From Bacteroidales bacterium (GTDB taxonomy: Bacteria > Bacteroidota > Bacteroidia > Bacteroidales > F082), in contig JALNZU010000015.1 in NCBI GenBank assembly GCA_023229245.1, positions 1 through 64,000 on the forward strand: 64,000 nt of DNA, in the 5' to 3' direction. The position numbers and the translations under genes were made by a program. How positions within the stretch are numbered: position 1 is the stretch's first letter; every line of letters starts with the position of its first letter. Below the pieces are notes generated by a model, which saw nothing but the letters and a program-made list of their open reading frames with translations, did not search any database and was not told the origin of the DNA. Of the stretch, positions 17,018 through 23,577 are shown one piece after another.

Positions 17018-17629
17018 ATGGAAAGACATAATGATAAGATGCTCAACAATGCCGCCTTGCTTTTTTTAGTGGCAGCAATAGGTATTATACTGATCCAATG
17101 GATGATGTCGCCAACCTATAAAAATACTACAGCACATGTACATGCTGCTATGTTGTCAGATGATATGCTGCTTTTGCCATATCAGTTGAAACAAATGTAT
17201 GACGATGGAAGCATAGCTGATTATACCCTGGTATATCTTGGTGATCAAGAATCTGAAATACCCGGATTTCAAAATCAGCTTGCAGTGCCTCTTGCCGATC
17301 TGCTGATGAAAAAAAATCTCAACGCCTTAAAAGCACAAAAGCAATTGATAGTATTAGGCGATGAGGAAACACAAGCAATGATAGCCGCTCAGCTATTAGT
17401 TGCTCAAGGAATAGAAAACATACAGGTGGCAGCACTTGATCGTGATTTTCTGATCAACGAAACCTTGTCAGGACTGGCTCCCGACAAATACGAAAGCCAT
17501 GATGAGAAAGCAGGTTTCAATTATGTGCTTTTCTTTAAAAACGAATCGGATGGTACAGCAAAACGCAAATCAAATGCAATCCTGCCCGACACACAAATAG
17601 AAATAAAACCTATAGCAGGTGGTTGTTAA
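17018..17629 (+). CDS. Membrane-anchored degenerate rhodanese-like protein with C-terminal Gly-Gly-Cys
   Basis: 203 residues. One N-terminal membrane helix (about 10-28, LLFLVAAIGIILIQWMM) is followed by an extracytoplasmic rhodanese-like fold. The active-site Cys is replaced by Gly114 (LIVLGDEETQAM). The only Cys in the chain is the final residue, in EIKPIAGGC. With no catalytic Cys, a carrier or binding role for the terminal Cys is the simplest idea. It is the last gene of the operon, followed by a strong terminator about 90 bases on. The family assignment rests on fold-like pattern only, so it is moderately sure. Confidence 0.65.
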   Translation: MERHNDKMLNNAALLFLVAAIGIILIQWMMSPTYKNTTAHVHAAMLSDDMLLLPYQLKQMYDDGSIADYTLVYLGDQESEIPGFQNQLAVPLADLLMKKNLNALKAQKQLIVLGDEETQAMIAAQLLVAQGIENIQVAALDRDFLINETLSGLAPDKYESHDEKAGFNYVLFFKNESDGTAKRKSNAILPDTQIEIKPIAGGC

Positions 17630-17715
17630 TCAAGCATACTGATTATCAATACTACGCTTGGTTATTAATCTCGTTTATACACCTATAAAAGTATGTAATA
17701 GGCTATAAATTAAAA

Positions 17716-17746
17716 CAAAAAAGCGGCTTTACGAGCCGCTTTTTTG
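17716..17746. terminator. Bidirectional terminator, sulfur operon / dps
   Basis: CAAAAAAGCGGC (17716-17727) and GCCGCTTTTTTG (17735-17746) form a perfect 12 bp stem with a 7-base loop. The A and T runs make it work on both strands, closing the plus-strand sulfur operon and the minus-strand dps gene. Confidence 0.9.
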
Positions 17747-17762
17747 CATGATTTTGTAAGGA

Positions 17763-18239
17763 TTATCTTTGCATCCATGCGTTCAGCATCCAGATTGTTT
17801 TTTCCTGTTCACGTATATAATCGCTCATCAGGGCTGTGGTACCTTCGTCATCAGCCTCGCCGGCCAATTCAATCAGTTCGCGCTCGGAAGCTATCAATTT
17901 CTGAAACACTTCCAACACATGAGCTACTGTATCACGACCGTTACTAATATTCTTCATCTCTTCAATACCCGATAATTTGATGTATTCGCTATATGCATGA
18001 ACCGGAGTTTGGCCTAAGGTAAGAATACGCTCGGCTAACTCATCAATTTTATCGGCAAGGTCGTCATAGATTTCTTCAAATTTTTCGTGCAGCACAAAAA
18101 AGCCTTCACCTTGTATGTTCCAATGAAAACCTCTTACATTCATGTAGAAGATAGAAAAATCGGCTAATAGCACATTCAGTTTTTCAACAATCTTGTTTAC
18201 TTTATTGGTATCTAATCCAATTTTATTTTTTGTTGCCAT
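17763..18239 (-). CDS. dps: Dps ferritin-like DNA-binding protein
   Basis: 158 residues. The ferroxidase residues fall at the right spacing: His39 (FHWNIQG), His51 (FVLHEKF), Asp66 and Glu70 (KIDELAERI). Dps forms a dodecamer that oxidises ferrous iron with hydrogen peroxide, stores it and can shield DNA. The N-terminal tail has a few Lys residues (MATKNKIGLDTNK). It is downstream of the peroxiredoxin gene and near oxyR, so control by OxyR is likely. Confidence 0.95.
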   Translation of the reverse strand: MATKNKIGLDTNKVNKIVEKLNVLLADFSIFYMNVRGFHWNIQGEGFFVLHEKFEEIYDDLADKIDELAERILTLGQTPVHAYSEYIKLSGIEEMKNISNGRDTVAHVLEVFQKLIASERELIELAGEADDEGTTALMSDYIREQEKTIWMLNAWMQR

Positions 18240-18271
18240 TTGTAATTTTTTTAAGATTAAAAAGAGTTTAA

Positions 18272-18301
18272 AAGGCAGTATCGCATCAATCGAACTGCCT
18301 T
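18272..18301 (-). terminator. Possible terminator after the peroxiredoxin gene
   Basis: AAGGCAGT (18272-18279) pairs with ACTGCCTT (18294-18301); on the minus strand a T-rich stretch follows. It lies between the peroxiredoxin stop and dps, so it may reduce read-through into dps. Confidence 0.5.
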
Positions 18302-18319
18302 ATCAGGTTTATTAAAATT

Positions 18320-18964
18320 TTATACTTGCTTTTTAGCGAGATAGAAGTCAATCATTTCGTAGTCCGATTTCATTCTTTCTTCCATTTCCTCTACTGTTTT
18401 TGGTGGAGGAACTATGGCCTTATCGCCTGGTCTCCAATCCAACGGGAGAGCTACCTTATGTTCGTCAGATACTTGCAGGGCCTGTAAAGCACGGATGATC
18501 TCATCCATATTACGGCCTACATTCAGTGGATAATACATAATCAAGCGAATCTTTCCTACCGGATCAATAAAGAAAACAGCACGAACAGCAGCCGTTTCGC
18601 TTTCACCCGGTTGTAGCATACCATACAACTTAGACACTTTCATGTCAATATCGGCTATGATGGGAAAACGCATCATAACACCTAATTTTTCGTGTACATT
18701 GTTAACCCAGGCAATATGCGAATGAATACTGTCAATACTCAAACCGATCAACTTGGTATTCATCTTGGTAAACTCTTCTTCGCGAAGAGCAAAACCCGAC
18801 ATTTCGGTAGTACATACAGGAGTGAAATCGGCCGGATGGGAAAATAAAATAGTCCAACTGCCTTTGATAAATTCCGAAAACTGAATCTCTCCTCTGGTTG
18901 TCATCGCTTTAAAATCAGGTGCCATATCACCAATCCTTGGCATCACATTCATTTCTTGTTCCAT
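18320..18964 (-). CDS. 1-Cys peroxiredoxin (Prx6 group)
   Basis: 214 residues. The peroxidatic site is HPADFTPVCTTEM with Cys51. This is the only Cys in the protein, so it works as a 1-Cys enzyme or needs an outside thiol for resolution. The long C-terminal domain (LPLDWRPGDKAIVPPPKTVEEM) marks the Prx6 group. It reduces hydrogen peroxide and organic peroxides in the cytoplasm. A well-formed promoter lies upstream, divergent from oxyR, and dps follows on the same strand; OxyR control is therefore likely. The start could also be the Met at residue 6. Confidence 0.93.
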   Translation of the reverse strand: MEQEMNVMPRIGDMAPDFKAMTTRGEIQFSEFIKGSWTILFSHPADFTPVCTTEMSGFALREEEFTKMNTKLIGLSIDSIHSHIAWVNNVHEKLGVMMRFPIIADIDMKVSKLYGMLQPGESETAAVRAVFFIDPVGKIRLIMYYPLNVGRNMDEIIRALQALQVSDEHKVALPLDWRPGDKAIVPPPKTVEEMEERMKSDYEMIDFYLAKKQV

Positions 18965-18977
18965 AATTTCAACTTTA

Positions 18978-18999
18978 ATTTGTTAAATATTTGTTAAAT
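18978..18999. repeat. Tandem 11-bp repeat in the prx leader
   Basis: ATTTGTTAAAT occurs twice head to tail (18978-18988 and 18989-18999), between the predicted prx transcription start and its ATG at 18964. It may be a regulator-binding site in the prx-oxyR intergenic region or a chance duplication. Confidence 0.6.
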
Positions 19000-19006
19000 A
19001 CATCTG

Positions 19007-19037
19007 CAAAGATAAGGTATATAATATATTTGTCAAA
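19007..19037 (-). promoter_or_regulatory. Promoter of the peroxiredoxin gene
   Basis: On the minus strand TTTG (19034-19037) is separated by 19 bases from TATCTTTG (19007-19014), an exact match to the Bacteroidota -33/-7 pattern. Transcription should start near 19000. It is the best promoter match in the window. Confidence 0.75.
19025..19032 (+). promoter_or_regulatory. -7 box of oxyR, overlapping the prx promoter
   Basis: TATATTTG matches TAnnTTTG on the plus strand and sits in the spacer of the divergent prx promoter. Polymerase binding on one side would interfere with the other, and one OxyR site could control both. No clean -33 element is seen. Confidence 0.45.
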
Positions 19038-19080
19038 TCAATAATTCTTAAAGGATCATAAATAAAATCTATAACTTTTG

Positions 19081-20022
19081 ATGTTTACTTTAATTCAGTT
19101 GGAATACATAGTTGCCATTGACAGCTACAAAAGTTTTGGCAAGGCAGCCGAACATTGTTTTGTTACACAGCCTACGCTTAGCATGCAGGTTAAGAAAATG
19201 GAAGACTATCTTGGAATAAAAATATTTGATCGAAGCAAACAACCGGTATTGACAACCGAATTAGGCGCAACGATTATTACTCAGGCCAGAAAAGTATTAG
19301 CCGAAGCCGATCGGATAAAAGATATAGTTGACAAGGCAACCGGTGATATTGCCGGAACCTTGCATATGGGTATCATACCTACTCTGGGACCTTATTTGTT
19401 ACCGCTTTTTGCCGGAAATTTTAAAAAGAAATATCCAAAAGTCAATTTGTATATCGAAGAACTGATCACCGAACAAATTGTGATTAAAATTAAAAACGGA
19501 CAACTTGATGCGGGTGTTTTTGTAACTCCGTATGACGATCCGGCCATCATTGAACGGGCTTTGTTTTATGAGGAGATGCTTGTTTATGCACATCATGATC
19601 ATCCCATGCTTCGTAAGAACACTATCCGGGTACCTGACATGAAGCTGAATGATATTTGGTTGTTAAACGACGGTCATTGTTTCCGAAGTCAGGTTATAAA
19701 TCTATGCGATATTCAACCCGATAGCCGTCAGGAATTGCCATATGAATTGGAAGGAGGTTCGCTTGAAACTTTGATGCGCATTATCCGACGTGAAGGAGGC
19801 TATACCGTCATACCCGAACTAGTGGTTAACGATATGGCAGGTGAGGAATTGGATAATGTGGTACGGTTTGAAGGAAGTAAACCGGTTAGAGAAGTGAGCT
19901 TGTGCTATTCTAAAAACTATCTCAAACAAAACCTGCTGCAACTTATAGAAGGGGAAATAAAATCTTCCGTACATCCTTCTATGTTGGACGCCTCCAAAGG
20001 TGATCTGGTTTTATGGCGATAA
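19081..20022 (+). CDS. oxyR: Peroxide-sensing LysR-type regulator OxyR
   Basis: 313 residues from the ATG at 19081 (the TTG before it is not needed). The N-terminal LysR helix-turn-helix includes SFGKAAEHCFVTQPTLSMQV. In the effector domain the motif GHCFRSQVINLC holds Cys200 and Cys209, nine residues apart, which corresponds to the redox pair Cys199/Cys208 of E. coli OxyR (GHC-x8-C). It should form a disulfide with peroxide and activate defence genes. It is divergent from the peroxiredoxin-dps pair, the usual OxyR targets, across a 116-base promoter region. Confidence 0.93.
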   Translation: MFTLIQLEYIVAIDSYKSFGKAAEHCFVTQPTLSMQVKKMEDYLGIKIFDRSKQPVLTTELGATIITQARKVLAEADRIKDIVDKATGDIAGTLHMGIIPTLGPYLLPLFAGNFKKKYPKVNLYIEELITEQIVIKIKNGQLDAGVFVTPYDDPAIIERALFYEEMLVYAHHDHPMLRKNTIRVPDMKLNDIWLLNDGHCFRSQVINLCDIQPDSRQELPYELEGGSLETLMRIIRREGGYTVIPELVVNDMAGEELDNVVRFEGSKPVREVSLCYSKNYLKQNLLQLIEGEIKSSVHPSMLDASKGDLVLWR

Positions 20023-20026
20023 CAAC

Positions 20027-21310
20027 CTATAGTTTGATCAATTTAAGAGTTTGCATGCGTTTGGTGTCGTCTGTAAGTTGTAGGAAATAGAATCCCGGAC
20101 GCAGATGATACAGGTCTAATTCAAACCGCTGTGTTCCGGTATCCAAATAAACTAGTTGAGTAAACAATTTACTTCCGCTGAGGTCAAACACTGATACCTG
20201 AACTTTCCCACTCACATACCCATCATATTCAACAGCAGCTTGATACTGTACAGGATTCGGAATAATGGAAGCCAATAAGCTTGGTGAATAATAAACAGGC
20301 AGATCAAGGGTCTTATCCACATAGATCTGCATACTCACTGGCAGGTGATCCGACATATAAAAAAGTGCATCAGCCATTTCTTGCGATACAACAGCATTTT
20401 GCGGCATACCGTTGATAGTAGCTTTAAAACGTTGCCCATCCTGCCCAATAGCCTTATAGGTCTCTTGTATATACCGCATATCTTTTGTACCAAAACGTAC
20501 CTCATCGGAAATCATGATCAGATCAAAACGATCATCCATGCCACCACCCGCTTTACAATTTCCTCCGGCTACATTAGTAGACTGGGTATGTATGGTTGCA
20601 TAGAAACTATTATTGTTCCAATCACCAATTTGTCCGATAGGGTCGAAGAATCGCATATTGGGATTCTCATAATTCAGCATCAGCTGAAACCCTTGTTCAA
20701 AGCCGGTATAAAAGTTAAAATCACCCATAAACAACACATTGCTGTGTTCGTAACGCGTCTCAAGGAATCTCAATGTGTTTTCAACCATAATTTTCCGTGT
20801 ATTAGCCTCTGAGGTTCCTTGTCCGGCTTTCAGATGACACACTGCACACACCAAAAATGCGGTATCTCCATACGAAAGATCGTCCGAGTTATAATACAAC
20901 TCATACACATCTATATCACGTATATAGGTTTGAGCCGTGTATTGAGCTTTCAGACTCAGTTTACGGCTGTTGTAATACAACATATTCACTATGGTTGAAT
21001 TGCTGATATTACTTGATGCAGCCCGTTGAAAACTTTTTGATGGCAGCGCTTCACCTAACTTCTCAAGCAGATGATCGTGTATAGCTTCATTCTTTGAAAG
21101 CTCATTGACCGTAAATACATCTGGACGTAGCTCACGTAAAATAGTCTGTAAATAAGGGTCTTTCATCTCCAGACTGTTGTTGCTGTTATTGCAAAAACCG
21201 GTAACCTGACCATAATACAACAGATTATATTGCATAATAGTAAGGGTATCCTGTGCGTATAAGCTAGCCCACCACAACATCAGGAAAATGCTTAAAAAAC
21301 GTCGCATCAT
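20027..21310 (-). CDS. Secreted EEP-family phosphodiesterase/nuclease with T9SS sorting domain
   Basis: 427 residues. A signal peptide (about 1-20, ending SLYAQ) is followed by an endonuclease/exonuclease/phosphatase domain: IMQYNLLYYG (about 25), FTVNELSKNE (about 65), LFMGDFNFYTG (about 195) and SDHLPVSMQI (about 320). The last ~80 residues (IIPNPVQYQAAVEYDG, then PGFYFLQLTDDTKRMQTLKL) are a T9SS type A sorting domain. It is probably a surface or secreted nuclease or phosphodiesterase. The stop lies 4 bases from the convergent oxyR stop. Unlike the anchored EEP protein at 6988, this one uses the T9SS. Confidence 0.88.
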   Translation of the reverse strand: MMRRFLSIFLMLWWASLYAQDTLTIMQYNLLYYGQVTGFCNNSNNSLEMKDPYLQTILRELRPDVFTVNELSKNEAIHDHLLEKLGEALPSKSFQRAASSNISNSTIVNMLYYNSRKLSLKAQYTAQTYIRDIDVYELYYNSDDLSYGDTAFLVCAVCHLKAGQGTSEANTRKIMVENTLRFLETRYEHSNVLFMGDFNFYTGFEQGFQLMLNYENPNMRFFDPIGQIGDWNNNSFYATIHTQSTNVAGGNCKAGGGMDDRFDLIMISDEVRFGTKDMRYIQETYKAIGQDGQRFKATINGMPQNAVVSQEMADALFYMSDHLPVSMQIYVDKTLDLPVYYSPSLLASIIPNPVQYQAAVEYDGYVSGKVQVSVFDLSGSKLFTQLVYLDTGTQRFELDLYHLRPGFYFLQLTDDTKRMQTLKLIKL

Positions 21311-21418
21311 ACTGTATTTGTAACAAAATTAAACAAATATTATTGGAGATAGTGTATGCATTTCCAGATTACGACTACTATATTTGCCAACTTAAGCTTG
21401 TTTATAACCTAAAGCAGC

Positions 21419-22036
21419 ATGACTGATATGCAGGTAAAATATCCATTGATTGAATCAATCAGATTGGCTGACGGCAGATTTTATCTGTTAAAACTGCATG
21501 AAGATCGCATACGCAAAGCAAGATATCATTTATTTGATAATCAAGATGATTTCTCATTATCGGATTATTTTCAACAATGGAACATGCCCTCAAAGGGACT
21601 TTTTAAATGCCGGATTGAATATGGGCTCAGTTTTGCTCCACCTGTTTTCATTCCCTACCAATACCAGATTCCAGATTCCATAAAATTAGTTCATGCTTCT
21701 CAGATAGATTATTCTTTTAAATACTCCGACAGAAGTATTATTCAACAGCTTAAAGCATCCGCTGCTGATCATGACGATATTTTGATTGTCATCAATGGCC
21801 TGATCACCGACAGTTCGTACTGTAATATTTTATTCTCCCATCACGGAAGCTGGGTCACACCTGCTACGCCATTGCTTGCTGGTGTTCAACGCGAGTATCT
21901 GCTGCGTCGTGGAATAATTAAAACAGCAGCTATTGATGTAGATTCGCTACATACTTTTGAGTCATTTAAGCTGATCAATGCCATGATACCGTTTGAACAA
22001 GCTATTGAGCTCCCTATAAAGCTGATCATCCGATAA
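21419..22036 (+). CDS. Class IV aminotransferase-like protein (PabC-like)
   Basis: 205 residues. The hallmark segment DDILIVINGLITDSSYCNIL followed by WVTPATPLLAGVQREYLLRR matches the pyridoxal-phosphate fold IV signature. A Lys in IDYSFKYSDRS is the candidate cofactor Lys. It is shorter than standard 4-amino-4-deoxychorismate lyase (about 270 residues), but short versions of this kind are common in Bacteroidota next to or apart from PabB. The likely role is making 4-aminobenzoate for folate; a D-amino-acid or branched-chain transaminase role cannot be excluded. No pabB is nearby. Confidence 0.75.
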   Translation: MTDMQVKYPLIESIRLADGRFYLLKLHEDRIRKARYHLFDNQDDFSLSDYFQQWNMPSKGLFKCRIEYGLSFAPPVFIPYQYQIPDSIKLVHASQIDYSFKYSDRSIIQQLKASAADHDDILIVINGLITDSSYCNILFSHHGSWVTPATPLLAGVQREYLLRRGIIKTAAIDVDSLHTFESFKLINAMIPFEQAIELPIKLIIR

Positions 22037-22090
22037 GATTTATAGCTCTAAGCCATCGTTTGAGGTAGATAGTCGTACAGGAAAATAAAC

Positions 22091-22098
22091 TACATTTG
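22091..22098 (+). promoter_or_regulatory. -7 box before the comF-type gene
   Basis: TACATTTG matches TAnnTTTG and lies 22 bases before the ATG at 22121. The nearest upstream TTTG (22059-22062) is 28 bases away, too far for the usual spacing. Confidence 0.4.
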
Positions 22099-22120
22099 TA
22101 GTACTCAACATGCCTGTTTC

Positions 22121-22810
22121 ATGAATGCACTACAAGGTCTGATCGGGTTGTTTTTTCCGGATGTTTGTCTGGCTTGTGGTTCTTTACTCACACGAGGAGA
22201 ATCATCCGTATGTCTTTCGTGCAATTTCCTGATGCCAAAAACGGCGTATGAAACCATACCCGACAATCCTGTAGCACGTATTTTCTGGGGGCGTGTCCCA
22301 TTGCATGCAGCCAGTGCATGTTATTTTTTCGCAAAAAAAGGGCGCATACAGCCACTCATTCACAGCTTGAAATATCGTTCCAATAAAGGGATCGGTTTGT
22401 ATCTCGGACAACAACTTGGTACCTCACTCATAGAAGCGCCATTATATCAGGATGTTCAACTGATAGTTCCGGTTCCGCTCCATCCTAAAAAGAAACATAT
22501 CAGAGGATATAATCAGGCAGAAGTGATAGCCAATGGGATGGCAAAAGTGATGAAGCTACCGGTAGTTACAGATAATCTGATACGAAGTGTTGCCACCGAA
22601 ACTCAAACGAAAAAATCGAGAGATGAGCGCTGGCAAAACGTAAAAAATATTTTTACAGTGACCAATCCATCCCAATTCACCAACAGTCATGTATTATTGG
22701 TTGATGATGTGATCACTACCGGAAGTACTATAGAAGCATGCGTAACCACCTTGTTGGAAGCCACTCATTTGAAAGTAAGTGTAGCTACCGTAGCTTGTGC
22801 CACAGTATAA
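22121..22810 (+). CDS. ComF-family phosphoribosyltransferase-like protein
   Basis: 229 residues. The N-terminal zinc ribbon has two CxxC pairs (CLACG and CLSCN). The C-terminal domain has the phosphoribosyltransferase motif VLLVDDVITTGST (about 190-203) and the ComF-typical HPKKKHIRGYNQAEVIANGM. ComF proteins help bring in DNA during natural transformation in some bacteria, while other members have an unknown salvage-type role. The length matches. An MscS-type gene follows by about 50 bases. Confidence 0.9.
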   Translation: MNALQGLIGLFFPDVCLACGSLLTRGESSVCLSCNFLMPKTAYETIPDNPVARIFWGRVPLHAASACYFFAKKGRIQPLIHSLKYRSNKGIGLYLGQQLGTSLIEAPLYQDVQLIVPVPLHPKKKHIRGYNQAEVIANGMAKVMKLPVVTDNLIRSVATETQTKKSRDERWQNVKNIFTVTNPSQFTNSHVLLVDDVITTGSTIEACVTTLLEATHLKVSVATVACATV

Positions 22811-22861
22811 CAGCATATTGTTTAATAATCATCCAATTAAACCACTTTTACACGAACAGAC

Positions 22862-23377
22862 ATGAAAGAATATCAACTGCAAATCCTGCTTTCGGTCATC
22901 ATTCTAGTAGCTTTGGCCGGTATAAAATTATTTTTACAACATTTCACCAACAGAATTTTAACTTCTTTGCAGTTAGCTTCTGAGCGCAAACGCATCATCT
23001 CGAAGATCATTAATTTCTTTATCATTGTGTTAGCTATAGTCCTGCTCACCGGTGTATGGGGTGTTGATTCACAACGACTTATAATATTCATTACCTCTTC
23101 ACTCACTATATTAGGTGTTGCTTTTGTGGCTCAATGGTCTATCCTATCGAATATCACCTCCAGCCTGATATTGTTTTTCAACCATCCCATTCGCATAGGA
23201 GGACCTATAAAAATTCTCGATAAAGATTATCCTTTAGAAGGTATAGTAGAAAATATTTCGATGTTCTTCTTGTACATCAAAACAGCTGATGGAAAGTTGG
23301 TAAGTATTCCCAACACGGTTTTGTTGCAGAAAATTATTGCACTTGACCCAACATATACCAAAAAGACAAAAGAATAA
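22862..23377 (+). CDS. Small MscS-family mechanosensitive channel
   Basis: 171 residues. Three hydrophobic segments (about 8-27, 44-63 and 70-105) are followed by the MscS beta domain (NHPIRIGGPIKILDKDYPLE, then VSIPNTVLLQKII). The third segment has the pore-helix look (SSLTILGVAFVAQWSILSNI). It is much shorter than E. coli MscS (286 residues): the C-terminal alpha/beta chamber is almost absent. Such compact members are common in Bacteroidota. The function in osmotic release is inferred from the family. Confidence 0.85.
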   Translation: MKEYQLQILLSVIILVALAGIKLFLQHFTNRILTSLQLASERKRIISKIINFFIIVLAIVLLTGVWGVDSQRLIIFITSSLTILGVAFVAQWSILSNITSSLILFFNHPIRIGGPIKILDKDYPLEGIVENISMFFLYIKTADGKLVSIPNTVLLQKIIALDPTYTKKTKE

Positions 23378-23577
23378 GCCTTTGGCATAATGCAGCCTTA
23401 GATTGATGAATTAAAGACGTATTTTTACGGAAAAATATTTATTCTAATGAAGAAGTCCATACACCTTCGTAAGCATATCCTGATATATGTAAGAAAATGT
23501 ATGGAAAAGCAAAGCAATTTCATCAGCTTTAATTTTGAAACTGCTTTACACACAAGTTATTATAAAATTTTATACGG

